Shown: positions 22,251 through 34,949 of the stretch, piece after piece
Layout of the letters: each line of letters opens with the position of its first letter
Position numbering within the stretch: the stretch's first letter is position 1
NCBI GenBank assembly: GCA_016748015.1
Contig: JAAOMT010000659.1
Span: forward strand, 758,467-822,466
Length of the DNA: 64,000 nucleotides
Direction of reading: 5' to 3'
Source: Geosiphon pyriformis
Taxonomy: Eukaryota; Glomeromycota; Glomeromycetes; Archaeosporales; Geosiphonaceae
Program-made: the position numbers and the translations under genes
The notes under the pieces: model-generated
Seen by the model: only the letters and a program-made list of their open reading frames with translations
Told to the model about the DNA's origin: nothing
The model's database searches: none

Positions 22251-23517
22251 TTTGGTGCTCCCTGTAAGATATAATCTAGCAAAAAACCAGCACTAATAAC
22301 AATCATCAAAAACAGTAACAGAATTAGAAAAAATAGGAACAAACCACTTGGAATTTGTGAAAGCTTTATTCTAATACTATCAAACTTACTTAGGATTGAC
22401 AAGTAATTATTGGCCAGCAGAATCAACTTTCAACTTTTATGTTAATGAAAAAGCTAAATCTTATTTGAAAGACCAAAGAAACTCAGAAGCAGCATTTAAC
22501 AATTTCTATAATAAATTATTTCAGAGTATCATACTTCCACAAAATTATTTGTTTGTCCCAATAATTACAAAAATTAACAGAAAAATTAAGAAGCATATCA
22601 GATAGCAATTTTTTATTATCTTTACAAATAAAAAAAAAATTACAAACACCAACAGAAATACCAAAAAGAATACAACTCTCTATATAAAAAAAACAAAAAA
22701 TAGTTTTATCTATTTACTTATCATATCATTATACTCTAAGAAGTACTATCTAAATAATATTAATAGCAACCACATCAAAAACATTATTATTTAGAATACC
22801 ATTTTAAAGCAATAAAAAAAAAGCCAGATTATTAAAAACCTATGGCAATTTTTTTAAAGAATTTAAATTACAACTAACAATTCTATTAAAACTTTGATTA
22901 TTATCATTTTAACCAGATTTCAAAGCCACTAGTTCTTGAAAAAGAACTGATTTGGAGAAAAAGGAAGACAATAATCAGAAAATTCATAATCAAAACCCAA
23001 AAGTTCAAACTCTGATTATTCTAATCTAGCAAAACTTAAACAATCTAAATTCAGCCTCTATTGTTTCCCAAAACTTATCTCCAGTAAATCTAATTAATTA
23101 ACTATCAGCTGTACTAATCATTTCATCATAACAACCACTTTTATAATAACAACTTATACCAATGGCATACATATCAATTGTCAAATTAGAAAAATTCACC
23201 AGTGAAGAAAATAATACCCAAACATAGTTAAATAACATTGCCAAGATAATTACAGCCAATAATTGGGATAATGTCAGAGCTTTTCAAGTTATTCCCTACT
23301 TTTTGCAGAATACTGCCAACTCATAGTATTAAAATCTTGTCAACAAACCACAAATTTTCAATGTATTTAAAACTATATTTCTACAATATTTTAATAATTA
23401 CAACAGCATTAATAGATTATTAACTAGTTTTACCATACTTAAACAAAGCAAAACTAAAGTCATTACCACTTACTTGAGATGCTTCCATAAAAATCTGCAC
23501 TAAATATAATATTACAG
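22251..23517 (+). mobile_element. Internal remnant of gypsy element E (gag only)
   Basis: The plus strand carries a worn gag. The N-terminal part (22315-22605) includes IGTNHLEFVKALF and NYWPAESTFNFYVN, matching element A Gag. The capsid-like part (23164-23505) includes IVKLEKFTSEENNTQT and FQVIPYFLQNTANS. Sequence matching the family stops near 23517, so protease through integrase and the 3' LTR are missing. Confidence 0.8.
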
Positions 23518-25400
23518 ATAAACTTGGTGGAGTAGAGAAATAGTAATGTTTGGTGCTCAAGATTTGGGTTTTTAGGAAGCTTTTAATGGTTTTTTTTTGG
23601 TAGACTGGTTTGTTGTGTCAGTGTTATTAGTCTCTGAAGATTTGTTTGATTGTTATAAATTTACCTGTAGAGTTTTTTGGTTATAAGGCACAGAGGTTTG
23701 GTTTTTGTTGATTGCAACTTCTTTAAAAATATAAGTTATTTTTTTCAAGCTAACAAATGCAGTGTTACTCATAAAATATAAAAAGTATAGTAGCATATAA
23801 ATTAGCCAATTAAAAGTAGTTATAGTAAAAGTGAGATTTCAGAATTTCTCTTAAAGGAATTGCAAGATTCCAAGAATTTTAAGATTTTCATATGAGAAAT
23901 TGCAGGATTTCAGAATTCCAGAATTCCTCTCAAAAAGAATTACAGAATTCCAGGAATTCTAGGATTCCTGATGTGAAGAATTAAGGAATTGAGAAATCTC
24001 AATTATGTATATATAGTGGTAGTATTAGAAGTAGAAAAAACAGATCTTTCAGTTTAGATTTGATCTAAGCAACTCTTTTATTTATAAATATTAATAAATA
24101 TTTGTTCACTATCTTAATTTATTTCCCACTATTAATACTTTATGTTGATAGTAATTGATACTTAACTATGCTGGAACAATAGCTTTTAATTATGGCTATT
24201 GACAGAATACTAACTTTTATTGCCTTGACTTATTCTTTTATTTTCTTTATTTTTCTTTTATTCTCTGTGGTTATTTCTGTTGTTTACTAATTATTAAAAA
24301 AGCTTAAAGTGCTGAGTTACTAACATCAGAATATAGTACTGGTAAAAAACCCAAGAATAAGGATAGACACTCAGATTTAAGAATAGTTTACCAGGAGATT
24401 GCTGGCCACCATGCTAAGAAAAAAATTGACAGAATTGTGATTTCAGGAAGTGATAGACAACAACTACTTTAATCTGTGGGTTGATACTTAAAACACCATT
24501 AAAAAAAAACCATATTGGAATCTCTGTTCATTATACAAAGGACTCCATTAAAACTTTTAGATAACCAAAACTCTCAAATATTACCAACATCATTAAGCAA
24601 ATTAGCACCAAGTTATGGGTTTGTTATTTGCTTTAAAACCCCAAATAATCACCTGTAACAGCAGTCATTAAGGTCTGGTGTTGTTTTTTCGCCCTTCTGG
24701 TAAGCTAACAAGATAATATTAATATTCAAAACTTAAGGAAAGTCTTTCTCTTTTACCAGGCTATTACAAAGTCTATTTCTAGACAGTCAATTTTCTTATA
24801 TTGCCATTTCACAAGAGAAAAATAAAAAAAAATAAAAGAAAATAAAAAAAAACAAAAGAAAATAAAAAAATAAAAAAATAAATAAAATAAAATAAAAAAT
24901 AAGTGTTCTGTTAATAGTTATGATCAAAAGCTATTGTGCCAGCAGTTTAAGTAGTGGATAATAACATGGATTTGAAGAATTGAAGAGATATTTTATTGAT
25001 ATAATTCCATTTCAGTTGATAGCAACTATTCTTAAAAAAAAAAGTATTTAATAATTATGACTTGCAAGTCTAATTGACTCCTGAAAGTCTAATTTTCTCT
25101 TTGTATGTTTTTCTAACTTCTACAGCTACTTGTTTTTATACATTTTTTTTGTTCTATAGAATTGTTTCTGATTGCTTTGTTATTTCTGTTATTGTTTTAT
25201 TTTTCTATATTATTGCTAGTTATACTATGTTATAATATGTTATCTGGTATTATTATATGTTATTCTGTATTATCTTATATTATAATGTATTATCTTGTGT
25301 TATCTAAGTTATAATGTATTATCCAATATTATTGTGTGCTATTCTGTGTTATGTTATATATTGGTCATGTTTCTTTATAACTTTGGATCAGTTTTTCTAC
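23518..25400 (-). repeat. Diverged gypsy-type LTR remnant, split by a solo LTR
   Basis: Sequence on both sides of 23763-24660 resembles a diverged relative of the A/B LTRs (TTTGGTGCTCAAGATTTG near 23550; ATTTGTTTGATTG; the AATAGTTATGATCAAAAGCT segment near 24913). It has no clear ends, so limits and strand are approximate. Confidence 0.45.
23763..24660 (+). repeat. Solo LTR, E type
   Basis: An 898-bp LTR runs from TGTTAC to GTAACA, flanked by GCAG on both sides (23759-23762 and 24661-24664). No internal region is attached, so it is a solo LTR left by recombination. Orientation is opposite to elements A and B. Confidence 0.88.
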
Positions 25401-25537
25401 TTGGATAACAACAAGCAATTCAAGCTAATTATTTTACCAAAGCACAAATATTAAACCAGTTTATCTGTAGACTACACAATAGTTTTATTATAAAGAGTAT
25501 GTTTAATGTATCCAAATATGCTTCAAGATGCAGTCAT

Positions 25538-26505
25538 TGTTACCAATAAAATTTTAGCTATTAATTAGCACAAAATTATTCTCATAATTCTTATTATTAA
25601 TTAGTATATATTATTATCATTTCAATTATCACTTATTAATTAGCCAAATTATTAAATATCATAATTCAATTAATAACCTAATTTGTACCATAAAAATTAA
25701 GATGATCAAATTACACAATACCTTAAATCATTTAAAATAGTCAAAATTTGCCGAAATTAATGAAAATTGGCTGAAATAATCAATAGTTTATAGAAATAAC
25801 TTGTAGTTTGCTGAAATGTATCTTTAATTTGCCAAAATTAGAGCAAAGAGAAAAGTACAAGTTTAAAGACTAGTACTACAACAAATTGTATAAAAGAAGA
25901 GCTTCTCTCTTTAAGAAAATATATCTTCTCATAGTATCTTATCATAGTATCTTATTTTAAATATCTTAATTAGAACAAATTACCTTTACACAGCTTAAAT
26001 AAAAATTAAACATTTAAAAACCAAATTCTTTAAATTCTTATACTTGAAATTTTCTTAACACAACATTTTGAAATTAATTAGCTACCAATTTCAGTAATCT
26101 GTTAGTGATTCCAGGCCCAAATAGAAAACGTTTCTCTTGACAAAATTTTATTTCTTTTACATTTTTTTTATTTTTCCTTTTTTTATTATTATAACCATTA
26201 GGGTAGCCTACAGATAAGATTTCTGTAGAAGAGTTAACTTTTACAGCAAAGTAATTACATATTCTTAGTGAGCTTTCAGATAAGCAATTTCTGAAAAAGA
26301 GTTGATATTTACTACAATGTAACAACACAAAGCAACTGACATAAAATTGGCCATTCTACTTATAAGTCTAGTAGTTCAAATTATAGAAGATAATTTGAAG
26401 ATAAATTCAGTTATTGGAGATTCAACTGCTTCCAAAAAACGTGAAATTAGCAACAGACAAACATTAACAACATTCAAGAAAAGAGACCAAAAACCTTCAG
26501 TAACA
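25538..26505 (+). repeat. Solo LTR, C type
   Basis: A 968-bp segment is the reverse complement of the element C LTRs, from TGTTACC to CAGTAACA. The shared parts include the GAAGAGCTTCTC region and the TTCAAGAAAAGAGACC end. Flanks read TCAT and GCAT, an imperfect duplication. Confidence 0.75.
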
Positions 26506-26759
26506 GCATTGATGTAAGACATAGAATTATACCAGTGTGTGATTATTTGTTGACAGTACAGACTATCTCTCTATCTTCAGATTTCTGGTTATCTTTTGAA
26601 AAGTATAGTAACTGAGATATTTTATAAGACTGATCTCACATATTGAATCTATACTTATTTAATTTGCTCTTTGAAGTTGAATTTCTTTTGATTCTTTTCA
26701 TTACCCTAGAATTCTGTTCTTCTTTACTATCTATTAGCTTGTTACTCTAACCTATAACA
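26506..26759 (-). repeat. Partial D-family LTR
   Basis: It matches the right 250 bp of the solo LTR at 29286-30036 and ends ATAACA. It is truncated on the left, where the C-type LTR sits. Confidence 0.78.
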
Positions 26760-27029
26760 ATACTAATAAATTTTTAACTTGTTTAAGTTTATTTTCTTTA
26801 TTGGTATTATTAACTTGATTGTTCTCTAGAACTTGGTCTGCTTATTCTTGATTGATTATTTTATTTACTATTATAATTTCTAATTTTTATGAGTAATAAT
26901 AACTATTAGAAGTTTTTTATAGATAGTTTTTATTATATAGGTTTTAAGACTAATCATAATTTGTTAGTAAAGTTAACAAACATATAAGAATTAGAATGCT
27001 AAACCATAACTGTCTAAACCCAATTAATA

Positions 27030-27699
27030 TTGTTACATGTTGGAGTAACAAGCTAATGGATAGCAAGGGAGAACAGGATTGTAAGGTGATGGAAATAATC
27101 AAAGGGGAATTCAACTTTAAAGAGCGAATTGAATGAGTATGGATTCAATGTGCGAGATCAGTCTCATAAAATATCTCAGTTGCTATTCTTTTCAAAGGTA
27201 ACTGGGGAATTTGAAGGTAGAGGGATAGTCTGTACTGTTAACAATTGATCACCGCTGGTATTAATTCTATGCCTTCATGTCAGCACTCTTAGAATTCAAT
27301 ATCAGGTATCAACTTGTGTTCTTTAATCACATTTATACAAATAGTCTTCAAATACTACAATTATTCAAACAGGAAAAAGGCCAACAAGTAATCTTTTATC
27401 TTAAGATGTTTGGATACTTGAAGATAAGGAAAGGGAAATTAGCAATAAGAGAGTGATTGAGATGAAAGTTGTTATTTTTATTTATTTGATTCTTGTCTGA
27501 AAGATGATTTTCTACAACTAAGAGACTCATCGCTTATATAGCTATTGAAAGTAGTCAACAACCAGGTCAACGACTAGGTTAATGATTAAGTCAATGATCA
27601 GGTCAATGATCACTATCTAAAAATAGAGTGGCTAATTATATAACATCAGTGACTAATACATGTAATAACTAATAAAAATTATGGGTTTCAACTGTAACA
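27030..27699 (+). repeat. Solo LTR, D family
   Basis: A 670-bp LTR runs from TGTTAC to GTAACA with ATAT on both sides (27026-27029 and 27700-27703). A short array of 12-bp repeats (about 27550-27615) lies inside. It matches 29286-30036 in reverse and 31603-32091 plus 38577-38812 directly. No coding sequence is attached. Confidence 0.87.
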
Positions 27700-29285
27700 A
27701 TATCACAAATTAAAAAGCTGACAAAAATTTTTTTGTCAAATTTTTCTTTTTAATATACACAAATAATTAATTTGTAGATATCTTGAATAAAGTAATATAT
27801 ATTACAAAAAACTGCCAACTCATTAGTTATCAAATATCTTTCTAAAATTTCAATAAAAAGAAACAAAAAAGAACAAATGACAGTTTTAACCAATTCATTA
27901 GCTTAATTATTACCAAAATTACCTGAATAATTTTTAATTTTTAACCAAATTATCTTATATTTTTGTATATTATTAAATTGATAACATAATGCTTTTTTAT
28001 TTAGCATTAGTTGTAAAAGTCTAATTTAAACAAACTGAGTTCTGTATTGTAAGTATCAATAAGTGTTTTAATTGTCCAAATATAAAACCATAGTATTGAA
28101 AACAAATATATAATTCAAAGCCAAAACAACAGTCTACAGTTTAGTTAAAGTAAAAAACACTATCTCAAAAATCTTAACACCAAAACTTATATTCATATTT
28201 GTAAAATAAACAACTGTCTTACCAGTTATCTTAAATAAGCCCAAATTTTTTACAAATTATTAATATATATATTAAACACATTAATTTAAATTCTATGTAA
28301 AAGATTTTTTATTAACTTAAAATTATCTAAATTCAAAACATTATAAAACACTAAACCAGAAACAACTACTATACTTCTAATTACAAGATCTAATTCATTC
28401 AAAAAACAGGATATTGCAACAAATTAAAATGAAACAAAACCCTTTAAATCCAACTTTTTTCAATAATAAAATGTTTTTCAAGTTATTAATTTATTATACT
28501 TTTTTAAAAGTTTGTTACTAAAAACAATACCAAAATATTTTAGAAAACTTACTATCTTATAGTAAACTGTTTTTCTCAAAATATTAAACATTAGAAACTT
28601 GCTTGGACTGTGAAAAACATTTAGCAAGTTGTTTGCTAAAAAAAGCTTATTATTCCAAAACACTTTAACCATTTTAGTAAGAAAATTGTTTACAAAACTG
28701 ACTTTTATTCTAACAAAATACTATAAAAAATCAGCCAAAACTCAGCTCAAAGCTTACAAGTCCAAAAAACAATATTTAAACATAACAACTAAAAAAATCT
28801 TTAAGCAATCCAGTTTTTAATCTTAAATTTTTTCTAATCATAATATGAATTGTTTTAACTGATAGATTATTAGTAAACTTATTTATTTTTTAATTGTTAT
28901 ATATTATTATTATTGATGATTACGTTTATATAATTATTGCTAAGAATTTGTTTTCAAAAATTGGTTTTCTAAGTTATTTTTAGTGTTTAAAGATACTGTC
29001 AAAGCTGGTTTGTGTATTGTAAATCTTGTTTATAATATGGCTGTATATTACAGATTGAATATTTTGGTTGCTAAATTCTAAGCTAAGAGCTAAGTATAAG
29101 AAGAAGAGTTTAATTATTAATAATAAGTTGGTTTTAATTGATGTTCATAGTTTTGTTGTATTTAGCTTTAAAAATTTAGTTTGTAAGAAAGATTTTGTTC
29201 AAAGCAGACTTTTTAGCTTTGGTTTTACTGTTGGTTTGCAGTTGGTTTTAGACATTTTTTGTGGGCTCATAGAAGTTGTTAGTAC
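27700..29285. other. AT-rich stretch with no supported gene
   Basis: Short open pieces occur (about 28629-28820 and 29068-29285, both plus) but show no motif. It may be an old transposon cut by the LTR at 29286. Nothing firmer can be said. Confidence 0.5.
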
Positions 29286-30036
29286 TGTTACAGTTGAAAC
29301 TCATACTTTTTATTAGTTATTACATATATTAGCCACTAATGTTATATAATTAGCCACCTTATTTTTAGATAATGATCATTGACTTGATCAATAATCTAAC
29401 TATTGATTTAATTATTGACCTAATTATTGACTTGATCAATGATCTGATTGTTAATCTGATTATTGACTTAATTATTGACCTAGTTATTAACCCAATCATT
29501 GACCACTTTTGATAACTATATAAGCAATAAATCTCTTAACTAAAAAAAAACATGTTAGAAATCAAGGAAATTAAATAAATAAAATAACAACTTTTATTTT
29601 AATCCTTTTCTTATTACTAAATTCTCTTTTTTTATTTTCAAGTATTCAAACATCTTGAAATAAAAGATCACTTGTTGGTTATTTTTTATCTTTTTTCTGA
29701 AATGTGTAATTGTAGCATTTGAAGATTATTAAATAAAACATGACTGAAGAATACATCTAATATCTGATATTGAATTCTAAGAATGCTAATGTAAGACATA
29801 GAATTATATCAATATGTGATTATTTGTTGACAATACAGACTATCTTTCTACTTTCAGATTCCTGGTTATCTTTTGAAAAGTATAGCAACTGAGATATTTT
29901 ATGAGACTGATCTCACACATTGAATCCATACTTATTCAATTTGCTCTTTGAAGTTGAATTCCCTTTGATTCCTTTCATCACCCTACAATCCTGTTCTCCC
30001 TTGCTATCCGTTAGCTTGTTATTCCAATCCGTAACA
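29286..30036 (-). repeat. Solo LTR, D family, upstream of uL29m
   Basis: A 751-bp LTR runs from TGTTAC to GTAACA and is flanked by GTAC on both sides (29282-29285, 30037-30040). It holds about ten 12-bp repeats (29378-29505). It ends 183 bases before the uL29m start codon. Confidence 0.88.
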
Positions 30037-30219
30037 GTACTATAGACGCGTAGTGTTGCTCGAGTAGCTGGTCACGTGTAAGCCACGCTTATTTTTGATT
30101 GTGTTGGGCTGCACTCGTTAGATAAATAAAAATAACTAAATAAAATACATTTTTATTATATGTTGATTTTTATAATACTAGTGTTAAGAGTTTTGGTATT
30201 TTTGAAATTATGCAACCAG

Positions 30220-31086
30220 ATGAATAATCTTCTTTCCTCGGGTTTAACATCCACTATCTTAAAATATCATAGGAGTATGTTCTGCAAAGCAAGACCCTTT
30301 TTTCGCCGAGCTGTTCAAACTATGGCTGAAAGTAAGCTAAAAGCTTTTGAAGAAAAAGATGCTGCAAGCGTCAAAGGCTTGTATGAATTCTTTATAGATG
30401 GAAAAAAAGCGTTAGCGAGTCTTGAGGATTTGAAAGTTGGTTTGTGTTTCGATAACCGGAATATTGTACTATACGACTGGTTGGTTCGCTTTAGATCATT
30501 TATGTTAATAGCTTGCTACTGAAAGGGCGCTCATGGCGTGCTGCTGAGCTTCGCAAGAAAGGTTTTGAAGATCTGCACAAACTTTGGTATATTTTGTTGA
30601 AAGAGCGTAATTTGCTCGCAACCATGAAACAAGAAGCAAAACGATTTAACAAATATGAAGATCTTTGGGCAGAAGCATTTCAAAAGAGAAATCTTAAGGT
30701 GATTTTCAAGTGATTGGGATTAATTATTTTGCTACTGTCTAGAGATCTCGCTCTCTAATCTTCTTGTTTAGTGTGTGAAAGCTATGGCACGAATAAAATT
30801 TGTCTTGAGTGAACGCCGCCATTGTTTTGAATATGCCAAACAAAGCGATCTCGAATACTTTAATTTCAGGTCGAATAAGGAAAGAGAAGAAAAACGACTG
30901 AAAGAGCCAGAGCCTATAGTTATTCACCCACAAGTTCCTAGAAGACCTCTTTCGAGAAGAGAAAGAAATCAAAAACGTATAGCTGAGGAAAAGAGCAACA
31001 AAGAAAACATGTGGAAGAACGGAATATATCCTTGGACCAAACCTTCACCAAAATACAAAGGTGGTTTCCGTCTGTACAAGAAATAA
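30220..31086 (+). CDS. Mitochondrial large-subunit ribosomal protein uL29m (MRPL47/Mrpl4 type)
   Basis: Three exons, 30220-30439, 30526-30698 and 30772-31086, join in frame to 235 codons; the introns are GT-AG. The protein is a component of the mitochondrial large ribosomal subunit, near the exit tunnel. The family core is plain: [20 protein letters not shown] and [20 protein letters not shown], then [12 protein letters not shown]. The N-terminus ([20 protein letters not shown]) is basic and hydroxylated with no acidic residue, as in a mitochondrial presequence. The ATG at 30220 is chosen because it heads that presequence; an earlier in-frame frame extends to 30160 without ATG support. The second intron has a CTAAT branch site. 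The gene is an island among transposons. Confidence 0.9.
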
Positions 31087-31602
31087 TTCCTTCTTTGGAA
31101 TTAGATAAGGCTTTTAGAAACAAAAATCATTAGTTTTACCATAAGTTTGAGGAATACTGAAAGTGAGTCATAATCAATAAATTTTTAATTTTCCTTTTAA
31201 ACTGGAAGATTCAAATTTTATTTCATGAAAATCTGTGCAATTTTGTATATTTTTTAATAAATAAAATGCCTGATATAAAATATTGGTTACTTAATTTGAA
31301 AATTAAAATAATTTATATTTATAAATTTAACAATATTACAAAATCTATAAAAAACATTTTGCTTATTTATTGTATAAATATAAATTATATAAATTAAATA
31401 TATGATTTTTTTTAGCTTTATAAATTTATGGTTTTAATTAAAGCAGAAAAAACAAAATTTTTTTAATTATTATCAAGAATATTATTATAAAAATGTTTTT
31501 AATAATTGTAAAAGTTTTAAATTTTTTTTTAATATATAGTTTTATTATAATACAATAATAAGATATTTTAAAATAAGTATTATTTAAATGTTTTTTATAT
31601 AT
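31087..31602. other. Very AT-rich 3' flank, no gene seen
   Basis: The stretch is mostly A and T with stops in all frames. It runs from the uL29m stop to the next LTR. AATAAA-type polyadenylation signals are near 31179 and 31258. Confidence 0.6.
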
Positions 31603-32814
31603 TGTTATAAGTTGAAGTAATAAGCTAATAGATAACAAAAAAAAACATAATTATAAAGTAATAGAATAAATCAAAAGAATTTCAACTTCAAAGAGTAAAT
31701 TAAATGAGTAAAGATTCAATATGTAAAATCAGTCTTATAAAATATTTTAGTTGCTATTCTTTTTAAAAAATAATTAAAAAATTTAAAGATAGAAAAATAA
31801 TCTGTATTGTTAACAAATAATAATATACTGGTATAATTTTATGCTTTATGTTAATGCTTTTAAAATTTAATATTAGATATTAAATGTATTCTTTAGTCAT
31901 GTTTTATTTAATAATTTTTAAATATTACAATTATATAAATCAAGAAAAAGATAAATAAATGTTAACAAATAATCTTTTATTTTAAGATATTTAGATATTT
32001 GAAAATAAGAAAAGGGAAATAAACAATATGAGAAGAATTAAGATAATAATAATTATTTTATTTATTTTTAATTATTGGTATTGTTACAGGTGACAATTTT
32101 TGTTGTTGGATTAAATAAAAAACTTATAACTTAATGCTCAAATCTAGTTGCAGTTGATAGTAATCTGAAGGTTTGTGCCTGAAAAGTTTGTATCTAAAAG
32201 GTTTGGTTGAGTTCTTTGTATAATGGACAAAGATTCAATGATAATAGTTTTATCCATAGTTTTCCGAAACTGCAGTTTTGTCAATTTCTTTTTTAGCTTG
32301 GTGGCCGGTATTCCTCCTGGTAAGCTATCCTCAATCGAGTGTTCTATCCTTATTCCTGGGTCTTTTACCAGTCACGTTTATCCTGACATTAGTGCCCCAT
32401 GCATTAATCCTCAATAGAGTTAATAAACAACAATAAAATCAAAGCAAGAAAATAAAGAAAGAAAAGAAATAAGCTAAGGTGATTTGCAAGTTAGTATTTT
32501 ATCAATAGCTGTGATCAAGAGCTATTGTTCCAGTGTGGTTAAGTGTTAATAGTGGAAATAGATTTGAGATAACAAATAGTTATTTATTAGATGATTGTGA
32601 TTTGAAGAGTTGCTTAGATTAAATCTAAACTTGAGAGATCTGTTTTTTCAGTTTCTAATCCTACTGCTATATATACATAATTGAGATTCCTCAATTCTTT
32701 GTAACAGGAATCCTGGAATTTTGGAATCCTGCAATTCCTCATTGAGGAATCCTGAAATTTCTGGAATCCTGCAATTCCTCTGAGAGAAATCCTGGAATTC
32801 CACATTTACTACAT

Positions 32815-34079
32815 TGTTACCGGAGGTTTTTGGGTCTCTTTTCTTGAATGTTGTTGATGTTGATTTGCTGTGAATTCACATTTCCAGAAAGTAGTTGAAC
32901 CTTCAGTAACTGAATTTATCTTCAAATTATCTCCTATAATTTGAACTGTTGGACTTATAAGTGGAATGGCCAATTTTGTGCCAGTTGCTTTGTGTAGTTA
33001 TGTTGTAGTAAATGTCAACTCTTTCTCAAGAATTGCTCGTCTGGAAGCTCACTAAAAATGTGTAGTTACTTTACTGTAAAAGTCAACTCTTCTACAGGAA
33101 TCTCGTCTGTAGGCTACTCTAATGATTATAATAAAAAAATAAAAAAAAATAAAAGAAATGTAAAAGAAATGGGATTTTATCAAGAGAAACGTTTTCTATC
33201 CAGGCCTGGAATTACTAACAGTTTACTGAAATTGGTAGCTAATCAATTTCAAAACGTTAGTTGGGTTTTGAGGATTTTCTAAGTATAATAATTAAAGAAT
33301 TTGGTTTTTCGAATTATTTGATATTTATTTCTTTTTGTGTGTATAGGAATAGTTCTAAGTGATAAATCTAAAGTAAGATATATTTTCTTGAAGAGAGAAG
33401 CTCTTCTTTTATACAACTTGTTGTAACACTATTCCATGAACTTGAACTTTGCTCTTTTCTATAATTTTGCTGAACTAAAGATACATTTCAGCAAACTACA
33501 AGTTATTTCTGCGAACTATTAGATATTTCGGTGAACTATCAATTATTTCGGCAAATTTCTACAAATTTTGGCAAACTTTTGAATGTTACNNNNNNNNNNN
33601 NNNNNNNNNTTTATTTCTTTTTGTGTGTATAGGAATAGTTCTAAGTGATAAATCTAAAGTAAGATATATTTTCTTGAAGAGAGAAGCTCTTCTTTTATAC
33701 AACTTGTTGTAACACTATTCCATGAACTTGAACTTTGCTCTTTTCTATAATTTTGCTGAACTAAAGATACATTTCAGCAAACTACAAGTTATTTCTGCGA
33801 ACTATTAGATATTTCGGTGAACTATCAATTATTTCGGCAAATTTCTACAAATTTTGGCAAACTTTTGAATGTTACATATTTCGGGGTATTGCATGATTGA
33901 TCATCGCACTTAGGTTACATTTGCATTATGTATAAATTGGGTTATTAATTAAATGATAATTTCAGATATTTTGCTAATGTAATAAGTGATGATTTGAAAC
34001 GATAATATATGCTAATTAATAATAAAATTTATAAGGGTAATTTCATGTTAAACAATATCTCTAATTTCGTTTGGTAACA
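32815..34079 (-). repeat. 3' LTR of element C (with assembly gap and duplicated flank)
   Basis: It runs TGTTACC to GTAACA. It is longer than its partner only because 33324-33589 is repeated as 33610-33875 around the N gap. Without that, the length is about 979 bp, close to 989 bp for the other LTR. Confidence 0.88.
33590..33609. other. Assembly gap (20 N) between duplicated flanks
   Basis: The 266 bases before and the 266 after the gap are identical as far as I can read, which points to two contig ends that overlap and were not merged. Confidence 0.95.
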
Positions 34080-34090
34080 TAATCTTCTCC

Positions 34091-34767
34091 TCAAGACTGA
34101 GCTCTGTCGAAGTCCAAGTACTGTCTGTAATTTCCAGATAATAATCCAAAATTATTGAAGAAATTTAGTTTGAAAATTGTTGAAATTTCAGTTCTGTGAG
34201 CTTTCCAATGTATTGAATCTTCAAGGGTTGTAAAATTGGATTTTGTAAGATGTTTTCACAGGTGTAGAATAGGTTGTAAAGTCTAAGAGCAGCTCTTAGT
34301 TTATAACGACTGTTTGTAGATCCAGCTGTTGTTTTGAATTCATTGTGGAGTTGTTTTTGGATAGCTTCTTTTGTGAGGTTTGCTGCTGTAAGCTCCTGTT
34401 TTCGTTCATGAAGTATTTTTCCAATGTAGAAATATCTATATATTGGGAGGTATTTGCTGTTTTTCTTATTAAGACACAGTTGAAGTTTTTGTTGAACAGT
34501 AGCATTTGGTAGAATACTAATAGGGGTGAGTAATAAGTTTTCTCTTAAAGCAAGCTTTAAAAGTTCTGGCAGATGAATTCCAGAATAACTTCTTGTGTTC
34601 TTCTTATATGGGTGATATCTTCGTGAATTTGGGGCTAAATTTGTAACTACTTCTGTTTGGGTATAATTAATGTGGTTTCCAGTAATAGTAATGGATAATT
34701 CGGGTATTGTTTTTAAAGCTAACATTAGTTTTTGAGATAATTGTTGAATGTTTTGAGGAATAGTCAT
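34091..34767 (-). pseudogene. ORF3 of element C
   Basis: A 200-codon frame starts ATG at 34767 and ends at 34165. The C-terminal piece ending YLDFDRAQS (stop at 34091-34093) follows in another frame, so one frameshift separates them. The position and ending match ORF3 of A and B, although the rest is strongly diverged. It is Lys/Leu/Thr-rich with no membrane segment. Function unknown. Confidence 0.6.
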
Positions 34768-34949
34768 TATAAGAGATTTGAAAATAAAAGAAAATTATTT
34801 TTGGTGTATGGGTTTTTATGTTATTTTTGCTTTGTTTATGTGAGATTGTTTTTAAATTACAAGGAGATAACTATGATGATAAATTTAAGTTGAGTGTTCA
34901 AGTTGGAGGTTGTTTAATAACAACTATTGGTTTTAAATTTTAGGAAATA

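Noticed and set aside
28478-29285. Small host genes in the AT-rich stretch
   Set aside because: The frames are short, extremely Lys/Phe/Leu-rich, lack splice logic or motifs, and one is cut by an LTR.
33324-33875. Tandem duplication inside the element C LTR
   Set aside because: Identical copies around a 20-N gap and absence from the partner LTR point to an assembly artefact.
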